64,000 bases of DNA, taken from assembly GCF_019249725.2 (NCBI RefSeq), contig NZ_CP137559.1, forward strand, positions 1,221,501 to 1,285,500, in the 5' to 3' direction. Source of the DNA: Segatella hominis. Its GTDB lineage: Bacteria > Bacteroidota > Bacteroidia > Bacteroidales > Bacteroidaceae. The notes beneath the pieces are model-generated. The model had not been told where the DNA came from and did not search any database. It was given only the letters and a program-made list of their open reading frames with translations. Position 1 is the first letter of the stretch, and each line of letters starts with the position of its first letter. Shown piece by piece: positions 10,826 to 19,230 of the stretch. Made by a program: the position numbers and the translations under genes.

Positions 10826-12001
10826 ATGAAATATTTTAAATTGATGGCCGCTGCAATGATTGGCAGCGCTACCCTCACTTCTTGTTTCAAGGATGAGCCT
10901 CTTAACGCAGAGTGCGATATTGAGCAGGCATATATTCATGTGGATAATCCGTTGGAAATATTCGCCAATTACACAGACACTATCGTAAAGGTTCTCTCCA
11001 ACGAACAAGACATAACTTTCAACGTAAAAAGACATACAGACATAAGTAATATGGCACCATTATTCAGACTAACTGAAGGTGCAAAGATTACACCCGAAAA
11101 TGGTTCTGTACATGATTTTACTAATGGTCCTATTATATATAAGGTTACTTCGCAGGATGGAGAATGGAATCGTTCTTATTCCGTATCATTTTCATTTCCA
11201 CCTGTTGTTTACGAAGAAATGAAATATGACTTTGAGGAGTATTTCCTCAATGAGGTTAAACCTGTGAATAAATATTATGTATGGAGCGACAAAAACGATG
11301 ACGGAACAAGAGCCAACAATTGGGCAACAGGTAATCCTGGATACAACTTAAGCGTAGGAAACACAGCCAAACCAAACGACTACCCTACTATTCCTATTCC
11401 TGCAGGTTCAGAAGGCACACTGGATGGTACTGCTTGCGTTAAACTAACGACAAGCGACACTGGTGGATTCGGAATGATGTACAAAATGCCTATTGCAGCA
11501 GGCAACTTATTCTTAGGTAAGTTCGACGCATCTCAAGCCATGAAGGATGCAATGAAAACTACTCAATTTGGTATTCCTGTGAGTTTCTTGCCAATCAGAT
11601 TCAGCGGCTATTACAAATACCAAAGAGGTAATAAATTTACCGACAAAAAGAAGAGAGTTGTAGAGGGCAAATTGGATTATGGTACCATCTATGCTGTACT
11701 TTACGACAATCATAATGCGGAAGGAGAAGCCATCTTTCTTGATGGCAGCAACGTGCAAACAAGCGAACAAATAGTAGCCATAGCAAAGGTGCCAGACATT
11801 GATAATACACCAGAATGGACTCATTTTGACTTAGAGTTTGATAAAAGGAAGGAAATCGACATGGAGAAGCTCAAGAATATGGGCTACAGTTTAGCAATTG
11901 TATGTTCATCCAGCGTGGATGGTGCATCATTTATGGGTGCGATAGGTAGCACCTTATATGTTGATAAATTCCGTATAACATGTGAAAAGGGAGATGAATA
12001 A
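10826..12001 (+). CDS. PCMD-domain lipoprotein (putative carbohydrate metabolism domain)
   Basis: A 391-residue lipoprotein: signal peptide with lipobox ending ATLTSC (Cys20), so probably anchored in the outer membrane. A short N-terminal Ig-like stretch (about 30-130) is followed by a jellyroll-like PCMD region (about 170-390) containing FDLEFD and SSSVDGASFMGAIGSTLYVDK, features of PF13201. The family occurs with polysaccharide-utilisation and surface proteins, but no enzyme activity is established. It is the first gene of a three-gene unit; the stop overlaps the region just upstream of the next start. Confidence 0.75.
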   Translation: MKYFKLMAAAMIGSATLTSCFKDEPLNAECDIEQAYIHVDNPLEIFANYTDTIVKVLSNEQDITFNVKRHTDISNMAPLFRLTEGAKITPENGSVHDFTNGPIIYKVTSQDGEWNRSYSVSFSFPPVVYEEMKYDFEEYFLNEVKPVNKYYVWSDKNDDGTRANNWATGNPGYNLSVGNTAKPNDYPTIPIPAGSEGTLDGTACVKLTTSDTGGFGMMYKMPIAAGNLFLGKFDASQAMKDAMKTTQFGIPVSFLPIRFSGYYKYQRGNKFTDKKKRVVEGKLDYGTIYAVLYDNHNAEGEAIFLDGSNVQTSEQIVAIAKVPDIDNTPEWTHFDLEFDKRKEIDMEKLKNMGYSLAIVCSSSVDGASFMGAIGSTLYVDKFRITCEKGDE

Positions 12002-12002
12002 A

Positions 12003-12788
12003 ATGAATAAAATTTCGATATTATCAATTCTGCTCATAACAGCAGCAAGCACACCAACTTTTGGTTGGACGAATCAATACGGAGAGGTAAAAAGTAACAG
12101 TCTCCTAAGAAACTACAGTTACTACGTAAGAGGTGGCTACAATTTGGGAGGAACAGCTCCTATAGGAATGCCTGCTACTATTCGCACCCTTCATAGCTAT
12201 TCTGTTCGTCCTAATTTTATATTAGGTTTCGACGCATTCCACCCATTCAATGACAGTTGGGGAATCATGTTTGGTCTCCACTTTGAAAATAAAGGCATGA
12301 AAACAGATGCTGGCGTTAAGAATTACCACATGAAAATGAAATGTGGCGACAGAGAATTGGAAGGTATGTTCACTGGAAATGTAGTCACTAAAGTAGATCA
12401 AAGTTTGGCAACAATACCAGTACAAGCAACCTATGATATATCTGAAAAGGTAAGAATCAAGTTAGGTCCATATTTCTCTTATGTCACCTCACATAAATTT
12501 GACGGATATGCCTATGATGGCTATTTGCGTCAAGGTGATCCAACGGGAATGAAAGTTGAACTTGGTAACACAGATGGCGAACGTGGGGAATACGATTTTT
12601 CTGGAGATATGCGCAACTGGCAATTCGGTATTGACGTAGGTGCAGACTGGTACTTTTCTAAACGATGGGGAGGTTATGCTGGTCTGACATGGGGTCTTTC
12701 TGAAATCTTCAAGAAAAACTTTACAGTATTAGATCAATCATTATACCCTATCTACGGAACTATCGGTTTGATTTATCAATTGAAATAA
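12003..12788 (+). CDS. Outer-membrane beta-barrel protein (PorT/OmpX-like)
   Basis: About 261 residues with a cleavable signal peptide (MNKISILSILLITAASTPTFGW). Alternating hydrophobic strands follow (for example LHSYSVRPNFILGFDAF, GADWYFSKRWGGYAGLTWGL) and a C-terminal strand ending YGTIGLIYQLK, typical of small barrels. The ATG at 12003 was chosen because AGGGAG lies 9 nt upstream; an in-frame ATG at 11994 and a GTG at 11982 overlap the previous gene. Cotranscription with the PCMD lipoprotein suggests that the two act at the outer membrane together. Confidence 0.72.
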   Translation: MNKISILSILLITAASTPTFGWTNQYGEVKSNSLLRNYSYYVRGGYNLGGTAPIGMPATIRTLHSYSVRPNFILGFDAFHPFNDSWGIMFGLHFENKGMKTDAGVKNYHMKMKCGDRELEGMFTGNVVTKVDQSLATIPVQATYDISEKVRIKLGPYFSYVTSHKFDGYAYDGYLRQGDPTGMKVELGNTDGERGEYDFSGDMRNWQFGIDVGADWYFSKRWGGYAGLTWGLSEIFKKNFTVLDQSLYPIYGTIGLIYQLK

Positions 12789-12812
12789 AAACTTAATTTA
12801 AACAAAGAAAAT

Positions 12813-14390
12813 ATGAAGAAATTATTTACTTCTGTAGCATTGGCACTTGCACTGATGTCTGCATCTGCCGAAAATTACACTTGTCCTCTGGCTGTAAACA
12901 TCAGTGGTTCTGTTGATATGCCTGTAGGAGACGTTACAGTATCTGTCACCAAGCAGGACAATGGCAAATACACCATGGATCTCAAAAACTTTGCTATGGG
13001 TGACATGGGAGTTGGAAATATTCATATTGAGAACGTAGAAGCAACAGAATGCGGAAACGTAACCGCTTTGGAAGCCCAACAAACCATTCAAATCACTCAG
13101 GGTGACGATGCTTCTGTTGAAGATTGGATGGGTCCTGGTTTAGGCGACCTTCCTATTCTTCTCAAAGGTCAACTCAAAGGTGGAAATTTCAATGCAATTT
13201 TGAATATTCCACTTGCAGGGAACATGATCGTAGGTGTAAAATTAGGTAACGATGCCAACCTGATGGGTCAATTACCAAACTCTGGATTTGAAGATTTTTC
13301 AGAAAAAAGCAAAGAGCCTATCGGATGGCACTCTTTCTATAAAGAAAACCTCACAGGCTCGTTAGCAGTAACAGCAGCAGGACAGCGTACGTGGGAATCA
13401 GAAGACAAACCAGAGAGCAGCGAAGGCACTAAGTCCGTCATGATAAAATCCTCAAGCATTCTTTCTGTCTCTGCCAACGGAACCATTACAACGGGGCGCA
13501 TTAAAGCAGGAGACATATCTGCTTCAAACAAAAAAAATTGCTCATTCCTTGATTTTAGTAAAACTGACCTTGATGTTGATAATAATCCATTCTACGCAGT
13601 GCTGACAAATAAGCCAGACTTTATTAAGATGAGCGTAAAGTATCATGTGGGGGAAAGAAGTGCTAAAAATTGGGTGGGAAAAATTGAAACTTACAGTACT
13701 CATGTTACTGCATCTGCAAAAGCTATTCTCACAAATGGGAAATACGTACAAGACCCAGAAGATAATAAATACGAAGATAATATCATCGCACGTGCAGAGA
13801 ATAAGACAATAGCAGATACAAAAGATGCTTGGCAAGAAATTTCTATTCCATTTATATACGCAAAGGATAAGGAAACACCTAAGGCAGCTCTTGTTACAAT
13901 CTCTACATGCGCAGAACCTGGAGGTGGTAGCAAAAACACTAATGATCCAGACATTCTCTATGTAGATGATGTAGAACTTGTATATAATGCTGGTTTTAAA
14001 TCAGTTTCTTTCAACAATGAAGAATTGACTGATTTTGATGAATCTGGAAACATAAACATAGAGAAATACGACAAGGAAGTTAAACCTGAAGATTTTACCA
14101 TTGTAGCGGAAGGCGCAGGTGCTTACGTAACCAAGAAGATAACATCTGATGATGAAGCAACATATGTAACAATTACGGTTACTTCAAATGACTTAAAAAC
14201 ATTTGTCACTCGTACAGTAACCTTCCCTGGTTTGGTAAACGGTATCAACAAGCCTCAGACCGTTACTCTCCCTAACGGCATCAACGCCATTTACAACCTC
14301 GCTGGTCAGCAGGTAAGTTCTATGACTTCTGGCAATGTTTACATTGTGAAGACCACTGACGGAAAGACCAAGAAGGTTATCAAGAAATAA
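12813..14390 (+). CDS. Secreted calycin-like/PCMD protein with type IX-like C-terminal tail
   Basis: 525 residues. After the signal peptide (1-19) residues 20-135 look like a calycin/lipocalin-like domain (YTMDLKNFAMGDMGVGNI, LKGQLKGGNFNAILNI). Residues 150-395 resemble a PCMD jellyroll (GFEDFSEKSKEPIGWHSFYKEN..., DPDILYVDDVELVY). A third Ig-like module follows, then a tail reading NAIYNLAGQQV...GNVYIVK...KKVIKK. That tail resembles the C-terminal sorting signal of type IX-secreted Prevotella proteins. The tail assignment is by pattern. It is the last gene of the cluster, with a strong terminator at 14453. Confidence 0.68.
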   Translation: MKKLFTSVALALALMSASAENYTCPLAVNISGSVDMPVGDVTVSVTKQDNGKYTMDLKNFAMGDMGVGNIHIENVEATECGNVTALEAQQTIQITQGDDASVEDWMGPGLGDLPILLKGQLKGGNFNAILNIPLAGNMIVGVKLGNDANLMGQLPNSGFEDFSEKSKEPIGWHSFYKENLTGSLAVTAAGQRTWESEDKPESSEGTKSVMIKSSSILSVSANGTITTGRIKAGDISASNKKNCSFLDFSKTDLDVDNNPFYAVLTNKPDFIKMSVKYHVGERSAKNWVGKIETYSTHVTASAKAILTNGKYVQDPEDNKYEDNIIARAENKTIADTKDAWQEISIPFIYAKDKETPKAALVTISTCAEPGGGSKNTNDPDILYVDDVELVYNAGFKSVSFNNEELTDFDESGNINIEKYDKEVKPEDFTIVAEGAGAYVTKKITSDDEATYVTITVTSNDLKTFVTRTVTFPGLVNGINKPQTVTLPNGINAIYNLAGQQVSSMTSGNVYIVKTTDGKTKKVIKK

Positions 14391-14452
14391 TGGTTTTAAA
14401 AAGTAAAATAACGATACAGAAGTAACAATTTACTTCCTATCATAAACATCAG

Positions 14453-14494
14453 AATCCTCGGCAGAAGGAAATTTCCTTTCGCCGAGGATTTTTT
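14453..14494 (+). terminator. Terminator of the PCMD cluster
   Basis: AATCCTCGGC (14453-14462) pairs with GCCGAGGATT (14481-14490), with a largely paired interior (GAAGGAAA/TTTCCTTTC) and a T-run to 14494. Confidence 0.88.
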
Positions 14495-14496
14495 CT

Positions 14497-14544
14497 GCGT
14501 GGGCAGGCGCAAATTTTTCCCTGCCCACGCAAAAATAAAAGTGG
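14497..14544 (-). repeat. Dispersed 48-bp element, copy 1
   Basis: Read on the minus strand this segment begins CCACTTTTATTTTT and contains TGGGCAGG and AAAAATTT. By hand alignment 31 of the first 34 bases, and 38 of 48 overall, match 54121-54168 on the plus strand. In this copy GCGTGGGCAGG (14497-14507) and CCTGCCCACGC (14520-14530) form a perfect 11-bp stem, so it is also a second hairpin directly behind the gene terminator. Confidence 0.65.
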
Positions 14545-14594
14545 TACCCTACTATCCTATTCGATACACTACAGATATAAATTTAGGCTTTCCC

Positions 14595-14612
14595 TATATA
14601 TAATAAGGTGTA
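14595..14612 (+). promoter_or_regulatory. Recurring motif upstream of gdhA
   Basis: TATATATAATAAGGTGTA, identical over all 18 bases to the minus-strand copy at 17481-17498. It lies 87 bp upstream of the gdhA -33 box. Function unknown. Confidence 0.55.
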
Positions 14613-14698
14613 CGTACACAAAAATAGGCCTTTTCGTCTTACAAAAAGTTAAAAAAGTGACTTTTTTCTACTTTTATATCATTTTTTCTTTCTTTTTG

Positions 14699-14729
14699 TT
14701 TGTTATTTCAATCTTTTTCTTTACCTTTG
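14699..14729 (+). promoter_or_regulatory. gdhA promoter
   Basis: TTTG (14699-14702), 19 bp, TACCTTTG (14722-14729): an exact match to the Bacteroidetes consensus. The leader is about 45 nt. Confidence 0.78.
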
Positions 14730-14780
14730 CAATCGCAAACAAGAAAATAAAAATTTTAAACTCAATAAAAGATTAAGATT

Positions 14781-16115
14781 ATGAAAGCATCAGAAGTCAT
14801 CGCGAATCTTCAGAGAAGATTCCCTAATGAGCCTGAATACATCCAGGCAGTTAGTCAGGTACTTGGTACCATCGAGGAAGAGTACAACAAGCACCCTGAG
14901 TTTGAGAAAGCAAACCTCATCGAGCGTCTTTGTATTCCAGACCGTGTCATCGAATTCCGTGTATCATGGGTAGATGATAAGGGTAACGTTCAGACTAACA
15001 TGGGTTACCGTATCCAGCACAACAACGTGATTGGCCCATACAAGGGAGGTCTTCGCTATCACAAGTCTGTAAACTTGAGCATCTTGAAGTTCTTGGCTTT
15101 CGAGCAGACATTCAAGAACTCTTTGACTACTCTCCCAATGGGTGGTGCTAAGGGTGGTTCTGACTTCTCTCCACGTGGTAAGAGCAACAACGAGGTGATG
15201 CGTTTCTGCCAGGCTTTCATGACTGAGCTTTACCGTCACATGGGTCCAGACGAGGACGTTCCTGCAGGTGATATCGGTGTTGGTGGCCGTGAGGTTGGTT
15301 ACCTCTTCGGTATGTACAAGAAGTTGACTCACCAGTTCCAGGGTGTCTTGACTGGTAAGGGTCAGGAGTTCGGTGGTTCTCGTATCCGTCCTGAGGCTAC
15401 AGGTTACGGTAACGTATATTTCCTCTGCAACATGCTCGCTACAAAGAACATCGACATCAAGGGCAAGACTGTTTTGGTATCTGGTTCTGGTAACGTTGCT
15501 CAATATACAATGGAGAAGTTGATCGAGTTGGGTGCTAAGCCAGTGACATGTTCTGACTCTGACGGTTACATCTACGATCCAGACGGTATCGATCGCGAGA
15601 AGCTCGACTACATCATGGAACTCAAGAACGTAGAGCGCGGTCGTATCAAGGAGTATGCTGAGAAATATGGCGTGAAGTATGTAGAGGGTGCAAAGCCTTG
15701 GTTTGAGAAGGCAGACATCGCTCTCCCATCTGCTACTCAGAATGAGATCAACGAGGAAGCTGCTAAGGCTCTCATCGCTAATGGTGTAATCGCAGTCAGC
15801 GAGGGTGCTAACATGCCATCTACTCCAGAGGCTATCAAGGTATTCCAGGATGCTAAGATTCTCTACGCTCCAGGTAAGGCTGCCAACGCAGGTGGTGTTG
15901 CTGTATCAGGTCTCGAGATGAGCCAGAACTCAGAGCGTTTGAAGTGGTCTCGTGAGGAGGTTGACGCTAAGCTCCACGACATCATGAACGACATTCACGC
16001 AAACTGTGTGAAGTATGGAACAGAGGCTGATGGTTACGTTAACTATGTAAAGGGTGCTAACGTAGCAGGTTTCTTGAAGGTAGCTAAGGCTATGATGGCT
16101 CAGGGTATCGTATAA
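14781..16115 (+). CDS. gdhA: Glutamate dehydrogenase (NADP-type, GDH family)
   Basis: A cytosolic hexameric enzyme that interconverts 2-oxoglutarate plus ammonia and glutamate; here probably the main ammonia-assimilation route. 444 residues, the usual length for bacterial NADP-GDH. The substrate lysine motif PMGGAKGGSDF sits near 120-130, with GPYKGGLRYH upstream (about 87-96). The Rossmann loop VSGSGNVAQY is near 235-244, and the C-terminal NAGGVAVSGLEMSQN helix is intact. Codon use is strongly biased like rpsA. It is monocistronic, with its own promoter and terminator. Confidence 0.97.
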   Translation: MKASEVIANLQRRFPNEPEYIQAVSQVLGTIEEEYNKHPEFEKANLIERLCIPDRVIEFRVSWVDDKGNVQTNMGYRIQHNNVIGPYKGGLRYHKSVNLSILKFLAFEQTFKNSLTTLPMGGAKGGSDFSPRGKSNNEVMRFCQAFMTELYRHMGPDEDVPAGDIGVGGREVGYLFGMYKKLTHQFQGVLTGKGQEFGGSRIRPEATGYGNVYFLCNMLATKNIDIKGKTVLVSGSGNVAQYTMEKLIELGAKPVTCSDSDGYIYDPDGIDREKLDYIMELKNVERGRIKEYAEKYGVKYVEGAKPWFEKADIALPSATQNEINEEAAKALIANGVIAVSEGANMPSTPEAIKVFQDAKILYAPGKAANAGGVAVSGLEMSQNSERLKWSREEVDAKLHDIMNDIHANCVKYGTEADGYVNYVKGANVAGFLKVAKAMMAQGIV

Positions 16116-16140
16116 TCATATCAACTTTAAGATATTACTC

Positions 16141-16178
16141 AAAGAAAGTAGGTCAAAAACGGCCTACTTTCTTTTTTT
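16141..16178 (+). terminator. gdhA terminator
   Basis: AAAGAAAGTAGG at 16141-16152 pairs with CCTACTTTCTTT at about 16163-16174, followed by further Ts. The stem is almost perfect and immediately downstream of the stop. Confidence 0.88.
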
Positions 16179-16218
16179 ATGCGCAAAATTTTCGCTTTTT
16201 AAATAGCGCAACTTAACA

Positions 16219-16327
16219 ATGCGCATCATTAGCATTTAACGATGCGCTTTATTAACACCTAACGATGCGCATCATTAACACCTAACGAAGCGCATCATTA
16301 ACATCTAATAAAGCGCATCATTAAAAC
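16219..16327. repeat. 23-bp tandem repeat, four full units plus a partial
   Basis: Units begin at 16219, 16242, 16265, 16288 and 16311 (partial), exactly 23 bp apart. The consensus is roughly ATGCGCATCATTAACACCTAACG. Each unit is centred on GCGC; in the third unit, GATGCGCATC (16264-16273) is a perfect 10-bp palindrome. A weak extra unit (ATAGCGCAACTTAACA) precedes the array at about 16203. No ORF crosses it. It lies between the gdhA terminator and a convergent membrane-protein gene. Confidence 0.85.
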
Positions 16328-16413
16328 CCACCTTTCAAGTGCCTCTGTTTAGCAGAAAATCTGCACCACAATATGACATAATCAACACAATGAAAAATGG
16401 GGTTCAGCCTACT

Positions 16414-16845
16414 TTATTCTGCAGGTTGATAGAAGAGCACAGCCTTAATGTAAGTCTCAAACTTGGAATCTTTATGCTTGCTCAATCTCATTTGGATGAT
16501 AGCTTTCAAAACCGCATAAAAACAGAGGGTCAGCATCAAACCAATGACAATCGCCAAGACGGACGTCCAGGTCTTTCCATAAACGTAGGCACTATCTGGC
16601 ATTGCAGATAAGATGATGATTGGAATCAAAGTAATAATACCTCCAACAGTCATCTTGTGGCGAGGAGTACCACCCATATCCATGATGGCTTGCTTGTCGA
16701 AGAGGTAATCCTCCAACTCCATCCGCTCGATACCATAATCTTCCAACTTTGGGAAGTTAGGACGGTCGCCATACTTTTTGATCTTGTCAGTCACCTTATG
16801 TTCGAAGTCATCAAAAAACTCCTTCTCTGGATCTTTTAAGTTCAT
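16414..16845 (-). CDS. Uncharacterised two-helix membrane protein
   Basis: 143 residues with a charged N-terminal half (1-65, rich in Asp/Glu/Lys) and two predicted membrane helices (about 67-85 and 92-115), then a basic C-terminus. I do not recognise a family. It is preceded by the RNase P RNA gene on the same strand, 120 bp upstream, and may be read from that promoter if termination at 16960 is incomplete. The reading frame is clean and ends with an ordinary stop. Confidence 0.6.
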   Translation of the reverse strand: MNLKDPEKEFFDDFEHKVTDKIKKYGDRPNFPKLEDYGIERMELEDYLFDKQAIMDMGGTPRHKMTVGGIITLIPIIILSAMPDSAYVYGKTWTSVLAIVIGLMLTLCFYAVLKAIIQMRLSKHKDSKFETYIKAVLFYQPAE

Positions 16846-16965
16846 TTTCTTATTATATTAAATATTGAATATTCCTGCAAAAATTACCACAACAATTACA
16901 AAAGAAAAAAGCAAAGGTATCTTATCACGAGAAACCTTCGCCTTCATACTTTTCAGTAAAAAAAA

Positions 16966-17380
16966 GAAAGCAGTGCCCCTATAAGCCGAGTTCTGTCTGT
17001 ATCCTACCAGAAGTAAGAACAGAGTCTGCCATTTATCTAGCCCTAAAGTCACCCTTAGGTTCAAGCACTCTACCCTCCACAGTAGCCCGAAGACTTCGGA
17101 CGAGCCGCCCTCAAACTGCGGTTTACATGAGCTTACAGCTCCCAGATGGCACAGCCTGACGATCACCCGCCAGCTGGTGGTCTCTTACACCACCTTCTCA
17201 CCCTTACTCTCACCACCCCACTCAAAGAGCAAGATAGTAAAAGCGGTTATTTTCTTCTGCCGACACCTACTGTCACCAATAGCTTCTATTTTCGGAAGTG
17301 GGATGCCCTATGCTGCCCGGACTTTCCTCCCGCATCCCCCATAAAGGAATGCCAGCGACAGACCGGAGCGCTGCTTTCAG
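16966..17380 (-). ncRNA. rnpB: RNase P RNA, bacterial type A
   Basis: The minus strand carries the hallmark GAGGAAAGTCCGGGC (17315-17329) near the 5' end and, near the 3' end, the conserved run ending in ACTCGGCTTAT (about 16981-16991). GAAAGCAG (17371-17378 read on the minus strand) pairs with CTGCTTTC (16966-16973) to close helix P1, which fixes both ends. Eight or more Ts follow P1 as a terminator. Total about 410 nt, in the type A range. It is the catalytic subunit that matures the 5' ends of tRNAs. Short open frames crossing it on both strands are not genes. Confidence 0.95.
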
Positions 17381-17384
17381 TCTG

Positions 17385-17392
17385 CAAAGGTA
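17385..17392 (-). promoter_or_regulatory. rnpB promoter -7 box
   Basis: Minus-strand TACCTTTG, 5-7 nt upstream of the P1-defined RNA start. No clear TTTG at the expected upstream distance. Confidence 0.6.
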
Positions 17393-17480
17393 CAAAAAAC
17401 TTTTGAATCTCTGCTATGTTTCTTTACTTTTTTCCAATATTACCCTATAGAGTTCTTCTTACGCCGCATCATATTCTTCC

Positions 17481-17498
17481 TACACCTTATTATATATA
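17481..17498 (-). promoter_or_regulatory. Recurring motif upstream of rnpB
   Basis: Minus-strand TATATATAATAAGGTGTA, identical to 14595-14612. Its end lies 89 bp upstream of the rnpB -7 box and it points the same way as rnpB. Confidence 0.55.
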
Positions 17499-17541
17499 TG
17501 CACGAATCATAGTAAGTGCAGGATAAATAGGCGCAATCAAA

Positions 17542-19107
17542 TTAGTGCTTGCAGCAGCAACCTCCTTCGTGCTTTACACCGCCAATGACAGCCTGATGCT
17601 GATCACGCAACAAGTCGTTGACGGTCTTTACAGGATTGAAAGTGCTCAGAGGAACCTCTACAAAGACGGTGTTCCAATCGCTCATCGCACCATTCCACAG
17701 ACCAGGCAACTCCAATGCCTTCAAGTCCTTACCATTCTTACTCTTGCTTGAAATAAAGCCAGTAGTAGGATCCACATAATCAGGCAGATTGAATGGTTCG
17801 CCCTTATAGTTCTTTGTAGCACAAACGAGATCTACCGGATTGAAGTGAGTACCCTGAGTAAACATCTTCATATATTCCTCATTGTTTGTGTCAATCTGAG
17901 AACTCTCAAGAATCTGCAAACTTACAGTACCATCATTATTATATGTAAGGAATGGACCGCCACCAGGCTCACCAACGTTCTTGACTACGCCGCAGACACG
18001 CATAGGGCGGTTCAATTTCTTACGCAAATAAATAACCAGTTCGGCATCCTCCAATTCCTTGATATCTGCACGGCGGCAGCAGAGATCGCGCTGAACGAAG
18101 CGGATAATCTCCTCCAATTTCTCATGATTATAAAGACCAGAGTCAAGCAAATTCAAGTATTCGAAAGCCCTCTTCTGAAGCGTAACCAGAATACCAGCAA
18201 TAACCTGCTTATAGGTTACAGTGTCAGCCTTCAAGCGATCTGGCACTACATTATCAATGTTCTTCACAAAGACAACGTCGGCATCAATTTCATTCAGATT
18301 CTGGATCAGAGCACCATGTCCTCCTGGACGGAACAGCAAACTGCCATCCTCATTGCGGAAAGGCGTGTTATCAGGATTAGCAGCAATCGTATCGGTGCTT
18401 GGTTTCTGCTCTGAGAAAGAGATGTTGTACTTCACACCAAACTTCTCGGCATAGAAATCTGCCTTCTCTGCCACCTTCTGCTTGAAAAGGTCCAAATGGT
18501 CATGAGAAACAGTAAAGTGTACGTTAGCCTCACCATTGCTACTTGCATAGAGAGCCGCTTCTACCAGGTGCTCCTCCATAGGAGTGCGCACCTCATCCGC
18601 AGAATACTCATGGAAAAGCAATAAGCCCTTAGGTAACTGACCGTAGTTGAGTCCCTTTGCTTCCAAAAGGTTAGCCACCACAGCCTTGTAATTACCTTCA
18701 CCCATCAGTTTCTTGATGCCCTTGCCTTCATTCTCACGACATTTGTCACAGAGAGCCTCACGGAAAGCAAACTTCTTGATATTCTCGAAGAAATGCTTCT
18801 CAAAGTCTGTAGTAGGTACATCGTAAGGAGCGCTCAAGAAAGCAAACATATTCTTGAACATACGACTGGCAGCACCGGATGCAGGCACAAACTTCACGAT
18901 TTTGTGACCCTCAGCCTTGTACTCATTCCAGGCCTGCTCATAGTTTTTCACTTCGTCATCTGTAGGAGCCATGATGCCCTTGCCGATAGCGGCAGCAGCC
19001 TCAAGTTTCAAGAAAGGAAAACCATTCTTGATCTGTTCTAACTGATGTTCGATTTGTTGCTCGCTAATGCCACGAGCCTTGATTTGACTTAGATCTTGCT
19101 GATTCAT
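17542..19107 (-). CDS. DUF4301 family protein
   Basis: 521 residues matching the Bacteroidetes DUF4301 family, with the signature KFVPASGAASRMFKNMF at about 73-90 and RPGGHGALIQNLN near 265-277. The GASGAASRM-type loop and the later GGHGAL motif resemble nucleotidyltransferase or sugar-phosphate enzymes, but no activity is established. The C-terminus ends in a Cys/His cluster (GGCCCKH), a possible metal site. The gene is divergent from the ppGpp synthetase across a 123-bp gap, with a TATATTTG -7-like box on the minus strand at 19144-19151. Confidence 0.78.
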   Translation of the reverse strand: MNQQDLSQIKARGISEQQIEHQLEQIKNGFPFLKLEAAAAIGKGIMAPTDDEVKNYEQAWNEYKAEGHKIVKFVPASGAASRMFKNMFAFLSAPYDVPTTDFEKHFFENIKKFAFREALCDKCRENEGKGIKKLMGEGNYKAVVANLLEAKGLNYGQLPKGLLLFHEYSADEVRTPMEEHLVEAALYASSNGEANVHFTVSHDHLDLFKQKVAEKADFYAEKFGVKYNISFSEQKPSTDTIAANPDNTPFRNEDGSLLFRPGGHGALIQNLNEIDADVVFVKNIDNVVPDRLKADTVTYKQVIAGILVTLQKRAFEYLNLLDSGLYNHEKLEEIIRFVQRDLCCRRADIKELEDAELVIYLRKKLNRPMRVCGVVKNVGEPGGGPFLTYNNDGTVSLQILESSQIDTNNEEYMKMFTQGTHFNPVDLVCATKNYKGEPFNLPDYVDPTTGFISSKSKNGKDLKALELPGLWNGAMSDWNTVFVEVPLSTFNPVKTVNDLLRDQHQAVIGGVKHEGGCCCKH

Positions 19108-19193
19108 AATACCACATTTATGTTATTTTATGCGATTATGCCACAAATATAGTAACTTTTTTTGAAAATGCGAAATATTTGCGCGATTTTTTG

Positions 19194-19201
19194 TACCTTT
19201 G
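19194..19201 (+). promoter_or_regulatory. -7 box of the RelA-like gene
   Basis: TACCTTTG, 30 nt upstream of the start. The -33 region is not clear. Confidence 0.5.
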
Positions 19202-19230
19202 CAGCAAAATATTAACAAGGAGGGATAAAA

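Noticed and set aside
16219..16327. 23-bp repeat considered as a CRISPR array
   Set aside because: The units are directly adjacent with no unique spacers, and no cas genes are present.
16858..17406. Open frames on both strands across 16858-17406
   Set aside because: They coincide with the RNase P RNA, identified by its conserved core and P1 helix; no protein family is visible.
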